Part shown: positions 1-7,909 of the stretch, piece after piece
Layout of the letters: each line of letters begins with the position of its first letter
Numbering within the stretch: the stretch's first letter is position 1
Assembly (NCBI RefSeq): GCF_900239345.1
Contig: NZ_OESZ01000012.1
Coordinates: forward strand, 186,001 to 250,000
Origin: Tenacibaculum dicentrarchi
GTDB lineage: Bacteria > Bacteroidota > Bacteroidia > Flavobacteriales > Flavobacteriaceae
Reading direction: 5' to 3'
Length of the DNA stretch: 64,000 nucleotides
The notes under the pieces: generated by a model
Seen by the model: the letters and a program-made list of their open reading frames with translations, nothing else
What the model was told of the DNA's origin: nothing
Databases searched by the model: none
Made by a program: the position numbers and the translations under genes

Positions 1-170
1 GATTGTACATATTTAATTGTACCTTTATTATCTACAGATTTTACAACTTTAGCGTCTGCTTGTTTTACTAAATCAGCATTAGTAGCATCAGTTTGCTGTG
101 CGCTAACAGTTCCTATAGTTAACATTCCTACAGCAACCATTGCTAATTTGAACGAGTTTGTTTTTTTCAT
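1..170 (-). CDS. Secreted protein, N-terminal part only (cut by window edge)
   Basis: An open frame starts at an ATG at 170 and runs off the left edge, so only about 56 residues are visible. The N-terminus MKKTNSFKLAMVAVGMLTIG followed by TVSAQQ is a typical Sec signal peptide, with likely cleavage after VSA. The mature start is rich in Ala, Asp and Lys. No domain can be assigned from this fragment. It lies 29 bases downstream of the repeat-containing secreted protein at 200-1609 on the same strand, so the two may be cotranscribed. The function is unknown and the secreted location is inferred from the signal peptide. Confidence 0.7.
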   Translation of the reverse strand, partial: MKKTNSFKLAMVAVGMLTIGTVSAQQTDATNADLVKQADAKVVKSVDNKGTIKYVQ

Positions 171-199
171 CTTTTTTGGTTTTAATTGGGGTTCTTTAT

Positions 200-1609
200 T
201 TAATAAATTTGTACTATTCTTATTTGATCGCCTGTATAACATTTTGCACCAGGCTCTAATGTAATACCAGTTTTAGCAGTGTTTACCGTAAAACCTACAC
301 GCACACCGTTTCTATAAACGTTTATTTTATCTTCGGTTTTTAAAGTTACTAAAAACTCTACTTGATTTAGTGTCGCAGCTGTTAATAGTGTTTCCTCTTG
401 CCTAACAGCAATATTTGCTAGCGTTACTTTTCTTAAAACGCCATTTGCATCAACAGTAACAACCTTATCAGTTGTAGCGTTTCCATCTTGTAAACCTTCA
501 ATAGTTAAGGTATTTGTAGCATCTGTTGTTATTGTTGTTGGTTTTGTTAAAGCTCCACCTAATTCTACAGCATTAGTTGTTGTATTAATATTCAAACCAT
601 TGTTTGCTGTTACGGTTGTGCTTGTTTGTGTAACCCAAGCTGTTCCGTTATGGGAATAAATTGTTCCTGTTGCAGTATCTACATAAATATCACCAGCAAC
701 TGAATTTGGAGCTGTTGTATTAGTAGGTACTCCTGTTCCTTTCTTCGGATTTTCATTTAGTAAAACCCAAGCTATACCATTATAAATACTTGTTTGATTG
801 GTTGTAGTATTCATCCAAAAATCTCCTTTTGTATTATTTAATGTAGGAGCTGTAGCTTGCTTTGTAATTTCAACAGTACTAGTTGTATTTGTTGTCGGAT
901 TTAATAAAACCCAAGCTGTACCGTCAAAAAGACTTGTTTGATTGGTTGTGGTATTCATCCAAAAATCTCCTTTCGTATTATTTAATGTAGGAGCTGTAGC
1001 TTGCTTTGTAATTTCAACAGTAGTAGTTGTATTTGTTGTCGGATTTAATAAAACCCAATTCGTACCGTCAAAAAGACTTGTTTGATTGGTTGTTGTGTTA
1101 ATCCAAAAATCTCCTTTTGTATTATTTAATGTAGGAGCTGTAGCTTGCTTTGTAATTTCAACAGTACTAGTTGTATTTGTTGTCGGATTTAATAAAACCC
1201 AAGCTGTACCGTCAAAAAGACTTGTTTGATTGGTTGTTGTGTTAATCCAAAAATCTCCTAAATTATTATTTGTTGTAGGAGGATTATCTGCCAGCGGTGT
1301 TACTTTTATAGAACTAGTCGCTAAATTACATAAACTAACCCATGCAGTACCGTTATACATAAAAACACAGTTATCAGTCGTATTATAAACCAACGCACCT
1401 TGTAAAGGACGTTTATTAGGATCGGAACTTAAAAGCAGGCTTTGCATTACCGTATTATCCATACGAGTTAAAACGAAAACCTTATCAGTGCTTTCTAGCT
1501 CTAAAATAGAAGTCGGATTGATATCACTAGGATTATCGCCAATTTTTACCTGCGCAAAAAGAGTGATATTCGTTAGTAAAACAAGTATTAAAGAAATTTT
1601 TAATCTCAT
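200..1609 (-). CDS. Secreted repeat-containing protein
   Basis: 469 residues. A signal peptide (MRLKISLILVLLTNITLFAQ) is followed by a short head that ends in an FMYNGTAWVSL unit. Four units of 48 residues come next, each with the pattern GDFW(I/M)NTTTNQTSLFDGTAWVLL and then a Thr/Asn-rich linker with VEITKQATAPTLNNTK. A diverged unit (GDIYVDTATGTIYSHNGTAWV) and a Thr/Asn-rich region follow, and the last ~65 residues form a different domain containing YRNGVRVGF. The protein is probably exported and may be surface-exposed or adhesive, but I recognise no family with certainty. The repeat units are nearly identical at DNA level, which suggests recent duplication. A second secreted protein follows 29 bases downstream. 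Confidence 0.75.
   Translation of the reverse strand: MRLKISLILVLLTNITLFAQVKIGDNPSDINPTSILELESTDKVFVLTRMDNTVMQSLLLSSDPNKRPLQGALVYNTTDNCVFMYNGTAWVSLCNLATSSIKVTPLADNPPTTNNNLGDFWINTTTNQTSLFDGTAWVLLNPTTNTTSTVEITKQATAPTLNNTKGDFWINTTTNQTSLFDGTNWVLLNPTTNTTTTVEITKQATAPTLNNTKGDFWMNTTTNQTSLFDGTAWVLLNPTTNTTSTVEITKQATAPTLNNTKGDFWMNTTTNQTSIYNGIAWVLLNENPKKGTGVPTNTTAPNSVAGDIYVDTATGTIYSHNGTAWVTQTSTTVTANNGLNINTTTNAVELGGALTKPTTITTDATNTLTIEGLQDGNATTDKVVTVDANGVLRKVTLANIAVRQEETLLTAATLNQVEFLVTLKTEDKINVYRNGVRVGFTVNTAKTGITLEPGAKCYTGDQIRIVQIY
790..1265 (-). repeat. 144-bp in-frame tandem repeat inside the secreted protein gene
   Basis: The phrase atccaaaaatctcc recurs at 813, 957, 1101 and 1245, exactly 144 bases apart, with nearly all intervening bases conserved. 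144 bases is 48 codons, so gain or loss of a unit keeps the frame. The outer units are more diverged than the central ones. This is coding DNA and not an array of spacers. Confidence 0.9.
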
Positions 1610-1849
1610 ACTTTTGTGTAAATTTTTTACAATATTAATCTTTATTTAAATAAAATGAAACAAATTCCTTGTATATTTTTTATCGAAAAATATACGTTAA
1701 GTGTTTATATATAAAAGAAATAACAATAATCATGCCTGTTTTTTAAAACAAAAAGAGGCATAAAAAAATTATATACAATCAGGCATACCTTTGTTAATTT
1801 AACGTTAAAACACTCTAAAGTAAAAAGATAAAAAATTTTATGACTCATA

Positions 1850-2276
1850 GCGTCTGTTTAAATTTTATCTAAAAAAAATAAAGTATAAAAACAGAAAATA
1901 TAAATTCGTCAAATAAAATTAGTTCAGCTTTGTATCTTTATTTGCTAAAATAGTATCGATAATTTGAACTGTTTTCTGTTGATTTATTTTGATGATAAAA
2001 AAGTTCTCGATACATTTTTTTGAAAGAAACAAACACTCTAACTGAGAGTTATTTTGATTTTGAACAGATTTATTCAATTTTAGTTAAAAAATAAAGTTTG
2101 ATACACTAAATTCCTAGCCCCGATTGAAGCTTTGTTTGAGCTCTTTTTTTGATTTTTCTTCAAAAAAAAGCGAGTGCTGAAAGCGGGAAATTGCTTCAAA
2201 TAATTATTCTTTTTTTACAAGTTAAATTTCATCTAAAAAAACGTTCAAACTGACAGCCTTACTTTTTAAACAAGTT
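1850..2276. repeat. Decayed MITE-like repeat, composite
   Basis: The left part (ctgtttaaattttatctaaa, then a word like aaattcgtcaaat and agttcag) aligns with the left ends of the better copies at 60930 and 62077. The right end, with aaactgacag and tttttaaacaag, resembles the right end of the 60930 copy. A second left-end-like word (gttaaatttcatctaaaaaa) occurs at 2221-2240. Inside is an AGTTCTCGATAC ... AACTGAGAGTT inverted pair. The copy appears old and rearranged, and the structured element at 2114 lies within it. Confidence 0.5.
2114..2197 (+). repeat. Structured intergenic element, copy 1 (possible Flavo-1-like RNA)
   Basis: This is one of three copies in the window, with others at 20830 and 61198. 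They share CTAGCCCCGATTGAAGC, then TTTGTTTGAGCTC, a T-run/A-run hairpin, GCGAGTG, and GAAAGCGGGAAAT followed by a GCTTC-like end. GAAGC near the left pairs with GCTTC at the right end, and GAGCTC with the T-run pairs with the A-run and GCGAG. The strand is given by the shared orientation of the motif, and no transcript direction is proven. The similarity to the Rfam Flavo-1 motif is from memory and unverified. Confidence 0.6.
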
Positions 2277-2290
2277 TATTGTAATAACAA

Positions 2291-2536
2291 CTAAACTTTC
2301 GAATTAAAAAGAACATCTAGAAAAGTTTTTATCGTTTTAAAACCATAATATACGGTAAATAAAATTAAAAAGCAACCAATTAATAATAATATATAAGCAA
2401 TATATATTTTAGGAGTCTGAGTAAAAATACGTTGTGCTTTAAAAGCTAAACTCAACATGATTGGCGATACAATTAATAATCCTAATAAAGTTAGGAACTT
2501 TTTTACAACCGTATCATTTGTTATTTTTTTAGTCAT
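2291..2536 (-). CDS. Small two-helix membrane protein, DUF6095-like
   Basis: 81 residues with two hydrophobic segments, about residues 14-32 (FLTLLGLLIVSPIMLSLAF) and 43-66 (IYIAYILLLIGCFLILFTVYYGF). Short Lys-rich ends flank them. It resembles the small DUF6095 proteins of Flavobacteriia. The start codon overlaps the last 8 bases of murQ, so the two are almost certainly translated from one mRNA. A link to muropeptide recycling is only suggested by this coupling. No catalytic motif is visible. Confidence 0.75.
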   Translation of the reverse strand: MTKKITNDTVVKKFLTLLGLLIVSPIMLSLAFKAQRIFTQTPKIYIAYILLLIGCFLILFTVYYGFKTIKTFLDVLFNSKV

Positions 2537-3356
2537 TTTGAGCCTCTTTTTTAAAATTTACAATAGCATTTCTAACATTTCCATATTTTTCTAGTAATAC
2601 GGTTGCAAGGTCATTATTAATGTGTAGTTCAGCAATTAGCATTTTTTTAGCTCTTTCTACTAATTTTTTATTAGAAAGCTGCATATCAACCATTTTATTA
2701 CCTTTTACCTTTCCTAACTGAATCATTGTAGCAGTAGAAAGCATATTTAGTACTAATTTTTGTGCTGTACCTGCTTTCATTCGAGAGCTACCCGTTAAAA
2801 ACTCCGCTCCAACGACTACCTCAACAGGAAATTGAGCCGTTAATGCTAAAGGACTATTTTTATTACAGGTAATACAGCCCGTAATTATTTGGTTTTCGTT
2901 GCATTTTTTAAGCGCCGAAATTACATAAGGCGTAGTCCCAGAAGCAGCAATACCAATAACAATATCATTTTCGGTAATTTGTTTATTTTGCAAGTCTTCC
3001 CAACCTTTTTTGGTAGCATCTTCGGCATTTTCTACGGCTTTTCTAATAGCAATATCGCCACCAGCAATAAGCCCCACAACTAGGTTATGCCCAACGCCAA
3101 AAGTAGGTGGGCATTCGCTTGCGTCTAAAATACCTAAACGCCCACTTGTGCCTGCTCCAATATAAAATAACCTCCCTCCTTGTTGTAATTTTAATACAAT
3201 TTGTTCTGTTAATTTTTCAATTTGAGGCAAGGCTTTTTCAACAGCCAAAGGCACTGTTTTATCTTCGTTATTTATGTTTGATAATACCTCAGAAATACTC
3301 ATTTTTTCTAAATTATCATACTTCGAGTTTTGTTCGGTTGTTTTGGTAAAATTCAT
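2529..3356 (-). CDS. murQ: N-acetylmuramic acid 6-phosphate etherase MurQ
   Basis: 275 residues. This cytoplasmic enzyme of peptidoglycan recycling cleaves the D-lactyl ether of MurNAc-6-phosphate to give GlcNAc-6-phosphate. A single SIS fold is visible, with the family signature IGAGTSGRLGILDASECPPT at about residues 66-85. E81 in the ECPPTF motif and E112 in AVENAEDA fit the two catalytic glutamates of the family. Also visible are GIAASGTTPY and LTGSSRMKAGTAQKL, which bind sugar phosphate. The length is slightly short of the ~300 residues of E. coli MurQ. It is first in a two-gene minus-strand unit with the small membrane protein that overlaps its 3' end. Confidence 0.95.
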   Translation of the reverse strand: MNFTKTTEQNSKYDNLEKMSISEVLSNINNEDKTVPLAVEKALPQIEKLTEQIVLKLQQGGRLFYIGAGTSGRLGILDASECPPTFGVGHNLVVGLIAGGDIAIRKAVENAEDATKKGWEDLQNKQITENDIVIGIAASGTTPYVISALKKCNENQIITGCITCNKNSPLALTAQFPVEVVVGAEFLTGSSRMKAGTAQKLVLNMLSTATMIQLGKVKGNKMVDMQLSNKKLVERAKKMLIAELHINNDLATVLLEKYGNVRNAIVNFKKEAQND

Positions 3357-3521
3357 GTTTCAAATTTAGTAATTATAAAGTTTTTATGCTGATAAATATA
3401 ATAAATTTAATTTGTTAATTATTGATAACAACACAATGTAGAAACACCAATTTATCACGTCTTTTTTTGGTGATGTTTTGGTGTTTTGTGTTTGTTTTTT
3501 TTGAATTTATTTTTGCGGAAT

Positions 3522-3555
3522 CGTATTGTGAGACGCGATAAATCGCGTCTGTACG
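3522..3555. repeat. REP-like palindrome with GACGCGAT core
   Basis: The core agacgcgataaatcgcgtct at 3531-3550 is a perfect palindrome, and CGTA/TACG words at 3522-3525 and 3551-3554 extend it. It is much more GC-rich than its surroundings. It lies in the gap between murQ and the rny terminator, which contains no convincing gene. Similar AGACGCGAT palindromes are frequent dispersed intergenic repeats in bacterial genomes. Confidence 0.6.
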
Positions 3556-3582
3556 TATTTTTATTGTGGAATTTTCACAAAG

Positions 3583-3617
3583 AAAAAGCCTCATCAATAT
3601 TTGACAAGGCTTTTTTA
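3583..3617 (-). terminator. Rho-independent terminator of rny
   Basis: Read on the minus strand, an A-run is followed by GCCTTGTCA, a short loop and TGATGAGGC, then a T-run. It begins about 20 bases after the rny stop codon. Confidence 0.75.
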
Positions 3618-3634
3618 CTCACATTATATATCTG

Positions 3635-5242
3635 TTACTTTGCTACGTTTACGGCTCTAGTTTCACGGATTACAGTCACTTTTACCTGCCCTGGGTAGGT
3701 CATATCATTTTGTATTTTTTGTGAAATATTAAATGATAATTCGGCAGCTTTGGTGTCGTTTACTTTTGAACTTTCGACCATAACTCTTAATTCACGTCCT
3801 GCTTGAATGGCGTAGGCTTTTTGTACACCTGTAAAACCAAAAGCAATATCTTCTAAATCTTTTAAACGCTGAATATAAGAATCTAAAACTTGACGACGCG
3901 CTCCTGGTCTTGCTCCTGAAATAGCATCACAAACCTGTACAATTGGTGATAATAAACTCTTCATTTCTATTTCATCATGATGCGCACCAATGGCATTACA
4001 AACATCTGGTTTTTCGCCATATTTTTCAGCCCATTGCATTCCTAATAAAGCATGTGGTAATTCACTTTCTGTTTCAGGTACTTTACCAATATCATGTAAT
4101 AAACCAGCACGTTTAGCCGCTTTTGCATTTAAGCCCATTTCAGCAGCCATAACCCCACAAAGATTTGCAACCTCACGAGAGTGTTGTAGTAAGTTTTGCC
4201 CATAAGAAGAACGATATTTCATACGTCCAACAGTTTTTATTAATTCAGGATGTAATCCATGAATACCTAAATCGATAACAGTGCGTTTACCTACTTCTAT
4301 AATTTCTTGACCAATCTGTTTTTCAGTTTTCTTAACAACCTCTTCAATTCTTGCTGGGTGAATACGCCCATCGGTTACTAATTTATGCATTGATAAACGA
4401 GCAATTTCTCTACGGATAGGATCAAAACACGATAAAATAATTGCCTCTGGCGTATCATCAACAATAATTTCGACACCCGTTGCAGCTTCTAAAGCACGAA
4501 TATTACGACCCTCACGCCCAATAATACGTCCTTTAACATCGTCAGACTCTAAATTAAATACCGACACACAATTTTCAACAGCCTGCTCTACTCCTACTCT
4601 TTGAATGGTTTTTAAAACAACTTTACGAGCTTCTTGCTGTGCTGTCATTTTAGATTCTTCAATGGTTGTTTGTACAAAAGACATCGCTTCTGATTTCGCT
4701 TCGTCTTTTAATGATGATACTAGCTCAGTTTTAGCATCTTCCGCCGATAATCCTGAAATTTGCTCTAGCATATCAACATGACGTTTATGTGCTTTTTCGA
4801 CCTCAGCTTCTTTCTTTTCTAAAATTTCTATTTTATGTTCAAAATCGGCTTCTTTCTTTTCTAAAACCTTAATTTTAGAAGTAAAATCAGTAGCTTTACT
4901 TTCTACTGCTTTATTTAATTTTCTATTTTTATCTAATTCTGACGAAATTTGACTTTCTTTATCTCTAGTTCTTTTTTCTACATCAGAAATTTTCTTTTCT
5001 CTTGATAAAATTACTTTTTCATGCTCAGATTTTAACTCAATAAATTTTTCTTTAGCTTGTAATATTTTATCTTTTTTTATTGAATCTGCTTCTATTTTAG
5101 CCGATTTAACAATATTTTTGACTTCTTTTTTGGTTTCTATTATTAATTTATTTGCTTTAGATTTCTCTAATATTTTAGCAATAATAAAACCGATTGCTAC
5201 TCCTATAATTCCTGCTAATACAGGAAATAAATTTCCATCCAT
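3635..5242 (-). CDS. rny: Ribonuclease Y
   Basis: 535 residues, close to the family's usual ~520. This membrane-anchored endoribonuclease starts decay of many mRNAs. The order is a single N-terminal membrane helix (about residues 5-23), a long Lys/Glu coiled coil (about 30-200), a KH RNA-binding domain with the GxxG loop IIGREG at 240-245, and an HD phosphohydrolase domain whose metal-binding HD pair is at 383-384 (LLHDIGK). The C-terminal region [19 protein letters not shown] is typical of the family. Upstream on the same strand lie the candidate 6S RNA and zapA, and a terminator follows. Confidence 0.97.
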   Translation of the reverse strand: MDGNLFPVLAGIIGVAIGFIIAKILEKSKANKLIIETKKEVKNIVKSAKIEADSIKKDKILQAKEKFIELKSEHEKVILSREKKISDVEKRTRDKESQISSELDKNRKLNKAVESKATDFTSKIKVLEKKEADFEHKIEILEKKEAEVEKAHKRHVDMLEQISGLSAEDAKTELVSSLKDEAKSEAMSFVQTTIEESKMTAQQEARKVVLKTIQRVGVEQAVENCVSVFNLESDDVKGRIIGREGRNIRALEAATGVEIIVDDTPEAIILSCFDPIRREIARLSMHKLVTDGRIHPARIEEVVKKTEKQIGQEIIEVGKRTVIDLGIHGLHPELIKTVGRMKYRSSYGQNLLQHSREVANLCGVMAAEMGLNAKAAKRAGLLHDIGKVPETESELPHALLGMQWAEKYGEKPDVCNAIGAHHDEIEMKSLLSPIVQVCDAISGARPGARRQVLDSYIQRLKDLEDIAFGFTGVQKAYAIQAGRELRVMVESSKVNDTKAAELSFNISQKIQNDMTYPGQVKVTVIRETRAVNVAK

Positions 5243-5261
5243 AATTTTAATTTAATTGTAT

Positions 5262-5427
5262 AAAAAAACCTACATTAATAAGGTTTTATAAACTCCGTAA
5301 AACAGGTTTAGGACTAACTGGCTTGTCAAGGATCTGAAAATAAATTCGGCATGCTTTAAAAACCAAGACTCATCCTTTCTAAATAAATAGTGTTGAGTTT
5401 AACAAACAATGTACTAATGTAGGCAGT
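5262..5427 (-). ncRNA. ssrS: Candidate 6S RNA (6S-Flavo type)
   Basis: The 212-base gap between zapA and rny folds, on the minus strand, into one long interrupted rod. The end stem is CCTACATTA (5424-5416) with TAATGTAGG (5277-5269). Further in, AAACTC pairs with GAGTTT, and AAGGAT with ATCCTT (about 5374 and 5330) around an internal bubble. A T-run at 5268-5262 ends it. Rod shape, about 165 nt, and position next to zapA match 6S RNA, which sequesters RNA polymerase holoenzyme. I inferred the family from fold and context, not from a covariance search. Boundaries are approximate. Confidence 0.65.
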
Positions 5428-5454
5428 AATATTAATATATATTTTAAAAGAACG

Positions 5455-5742
5455 TTATAAATGTTTTTCTAACAAGTTAGTTAAATCATTTATTTTATTT
5501 ATTACTTCAGTATTTTCTTTATCACTTGCTAAAGATACAATTTCTAATTTAGATGCAAATTGCAATGCACACATTGCCAATACATCTTGCTTATCAGCTA
5601 CTGCATATTTTTGTTCAAACTTAACAAGTAAATCATTAATGTTTTTTGCAGCAGTACGCATTCCTTGTTCTTCATCAGTGTTTTCGACACTTAAAGGATA
5701 CGTTCGTCCTGCAATTACTACATTAACTTTGATTTTTGTCAT
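5455..5742 (-). CDS. zapA: Cell division protein ZapA
   Basis: 95 residues, normal for the family. ZapA binds FtsZ and bundles protofilaments at the Z-ring. The N-terminal β part (KIKVNVVIAGRTYPLSVENTDEE) is followed by an amphipathic α-helix with the LAMCALQFASKLE stretch and a C-terminal coiled coil. The gene starts 12 bases after the stop of a small coiled-coil gene, so they form an operon. The candidate 6S RNA follows immediately downstream, an arrangement known around ssrS in other bacteria. Confidence 0.9.
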   Translation of the reverse strand: MTKIKVNVVIAGRTYPLSVENTDEEQGMRTAAKNINDLLVKFEQKYAVADKQDVLAMCALQFASKLEIVSLASDKENTEVINKINDLTNLLEKHL

Positions 5743-5754
5743 GTTAAAGAACCT

Positions 5755-6045
5755 TTATGAATTTAAAAGACTAATACATTTATCAATTTCTCGAACTAAA
5801 GTATTTATTTTTTGCTTTGTTTCTTTTCTATTTTCGCTACTGCCTTGTATAGTTTTAACAACTTTAAGCAATTGATATTCTTCTTGCTTTATTTTTAATT
5901 CTTGTGTTTTCTCTTCTAATAAAACGTGTAATTTTGCATGATTTTCACGCAAAACTTGGTTTTCTTCTTTTAAAAACTGATACTTATGTAATAAGATTTT
6001 TAACTTATCTTCTAGTAAATAAATTGCTTCTAAAGGGGTACTCAT
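5755..6045 (-). CDS. Small coiled-coil protein upstream of zapA
   Basis: 96 residues, almost entirely predicted coiled coil (LEDKLKILLHKYQFLKEE, then Glu/Lys/Leu heptads to about residue 60), with a charged second half. It has no signal peptide or membrane segment. It directly precedes zapA in an apparent operon, and homologues commonly sit there in Flavobacteriia. A role in division, as a ZapB-like partner of ZapA, is suggested by size, coiled coil and context, but no family motif proves it. Confidence 0.75.
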   Translation of the reverse strand: MSTPLEAIYLLEDKLKILLHKYQFLKEENQVLRENHAKLHVLLEEKTQELKIKQEEYQLLKVVKTIQGSSENRKETKQKINTLVREIDKCISLLNS

Positions 6046-6194
6046 TTATTTTTTTGAGAATAAAACTATACATACAAAGTTATCATTATAGATTTTAAAT
6101 AGCAACTCTTTTAGTACTTTTTAATAAAACATTGATTACAAGCAAACTACATATTTATCTTATTTTTAGTATTTTTGTTTAAAAACCCACTACT

Positions 6195-7886
6195 TTGAAA
6201 TTTTATTTTTCTATTATTATTTTATTGTTTTTTTACTCTGGAAATGCGCAACAGCAATACCCTAGAAACTATTTTTCAGCCCCTTTAAAAATTCCTGTTA
6301 TTTTATCAGGTACTTTTGGTGAACTCCGTAGTAATCACTTTCATTCTGGAATAGATATAAAAACACAAGGAAAACAAGGTATTCCTATTTATGCAACTGC
6401 AAATGGCTATGTTTCTCGTATTAAAGTATCACAATATGGTTTTGGAAAAGCCATTTATTTAGATCATCCTAACGGATATACCACCGTATATGCGCATCTT
6501 CAAAAATTTGAACCTACTATTGAAAAATACGTTAAAAGCGTTCAGTATGAAAAAAAAAATTATCAAACAGGTAACTTATTTACCCCACACGAACAATTCC
6601 CTATAAAAAAAGGGCAAATTATTGGTTATAGTGGCGATACTGGAGGTTCTGGAGGTCCTCATTTACATTATGAAATTAGAGACACTAAAACCGAACATAT
6701 TATAAATCCGTTGTTATTTGGTATTACCCCAAAAGATGACACCGCTCCTACGATTCAAAAAATAATGGCGTATCCGTTAAATGCGCAATCTAGAGTTAAT
6801 AATTCTAGTTCAAAATTGGTACTGTCCTTTAAAAAAACTGCGCCTAACAATTATATTAGTCAACGAATTACAGCTAGTGGCGTTATTGGTTTTGGTGTGA
6901 GTGTTTTTGATAGATTAAATGACGCTAGTAATAAAAATGGAATTTACAGCCTTGAAATGAAAGTAAACGGCAGTAGGGTTTATTATCATGACCTTGAAAC
7001 CTTTTCATTTGCTGAAAGTAAATACATTAATTTATTGATTGATTACAAACACTATAAAACCTACAAAAATAGAATTCAGAAAACACACAAAGTAAAAGCC
7101 AACAGATTAAATTTATATGAAGATTTGGTTAATAATGGTAAAATACGCATCGAAAATGGCGCTAGTTATCAAGTAGAAATTATTGCTAAAGATATTAAAC
7201 ACAATACTACAAGTATTAAAATACCCGTTAAAGGCGTAAAAAGTAATTTAGTTTTTAAAGAAAAAGACAGCACAGCTTATAAAATAATTGCAAGTGATTT
7301 TCATAAATACACCCTTAAAAATGTAACTATTGCCTTTCCTAAAAACACCTTTTACACCGATTGTTTTATTGGTTTTTCTATTGATAATGATATCGTAAAA
7401 GTTCATAATAAAACCGTGCCGATAGACAAAAGATATACCTTAACTTTTAACACCTCTCTTTTAACTGACGCTCAAAAAAAACAAGTTTATATTGCCAATG
7501 TTAACAATATAAAATACCCCCGATACGCCAACACAAAAAAGAAAGCCAATAAAATATATACCTCAACCAAAGTTTTAGGAAGTTATAAATTACTTTTTGA
7601 TAGCATAAAGCCAACTATTAAATTATACAATTTTAAAAACAAACAATGGTTATCAAAAAACAAGACACTAAAAGTAAAAATTAAAGATAATCAATCTGGT
7701 ATTAAAAATTTCAATGCAACCATTGATGGCGAATGGATTTTAATGCAATACAATCATAAAAAAGGATTACTTACGTATAATTTTAATGATAAAAAACTAA
7801 TTGGAAGCAAGCATATTTTTAAACTTGTTGTTTCTGATAATGTTGGTAATTTAAAAAAACTTTCGGCACTTTTCTATAAAAAGTAG
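6195..7886 (+). CDS. Secreted M23 family metallopeptidase
   Basis: 563 residues with a TTG start and a signal peptide ending in SGNAQ. The LytM-type peptidase domain occupies about residues 35-175. H50 and D54 in the HFHSGID motif and H156/H158 in GPHLHYEIR are the zinc and catalytic positions of M23 enzymes, so it is probably an active endopeptidase on peptidoglycan cross-bridges. The remaining ~390 residues look like β-rich domains of unknown function, including a final IKDNQSGIKNFNATIDGEW part. A -7-like TATTTTTG lies at 6170-6177. The TonB-dependent receptor follows after 23 bases. Confidence 0.9.
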   Translation: MKFYFSIIILLFFYSGNAQQQYPRNYFSAPLKIPVILSGTFGELRSNHFHSGIDIKTQGKQGIPIYATANGYVSRIKVSQYGFGKAIYLDHPNGYTTVYAHLQKFEPTIEKYVKSVQYEKKNYQTGNLFTPHEQFPIKKGQIIGYSGDTGGSGGPHLHYEIRDTKTEHIINPLLFGITPKDDTAPTIQKIMAYPLNAQSRVNNSSSKLVLSFKKTAPNNYISQRITASGVIGFGVSVFDRLNDASNKNGIYSLEMKVNGSRVYYHDLETFSFAESKYINLLIDYKHYKTYKNRIQKTHKVKANRLNLYEDLVNNGKIRIENGASYQVEIIAKDIKHNTTSIKIPVKGVKSNLVFKEKDSTAYKIIASDFHKYTLKNVTIAFPKNTFYTDCFIGFSIDNDIVKVHNKTVPIDKRYTLTFNTSLLTDAQKKQVYIANVNNIKYPRYANTKKKANKIYTSTKVLGSYKLLFDSIKPTIKLYNFKNKQWLSKNKTLKVKIKDNQSGIKNFNATIDGEWILMQYNHKKGLLTYNFNDKKLIGSKHIFKLVVSDNVGNLKKLSALFYKK

Positions 7887-7909
7887 TCTTCATAAAAAAT
7901 AAAAAAACC

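Larger units (their letters stand above)
1610..2290. other. Non-coding stretch of ~680 bases with hairpins and decayed repeats
   Basis: No credible gene is visible. The stretch holds a perfect 10-bp hairpin at 1671-1695 (gtatattttt / aaaaatatac), paired ATGCCT/AGGCAT words at 1732-1761, a decayed copy of the MITE-like repeat beginning near 1850, and one copy of the structured GCCCCG element at 2114-2197. The part next to 1609 should contain the promoter of the minus-strand secreted-protein gene, but no clean -33/-7 pair was found. Confidence 0.6.

Noticed and set aside
790..1265. Possible CRISPR-like array from regularly spaced repeats
   Set aside because: The 144-base units are contiguous, coding and in frame. 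There are no unique spacers and no cas genes.
1732..1761. ATGCCT/AGGCAT hairpin as a terminator
   Set aside because: There is no T-run on either strand in the right place, and no gene ends here.
2889..3349. Two plus-strand frames opposite murQ
   Set aside because: They are antisense shadows of a clear, well-conserved gene and show no family features.
3415..3698. Short frames in the murQ-rny gap
   Set aside because: They run through a palindrome and the rny terminator and have no recognisable start context or homology.
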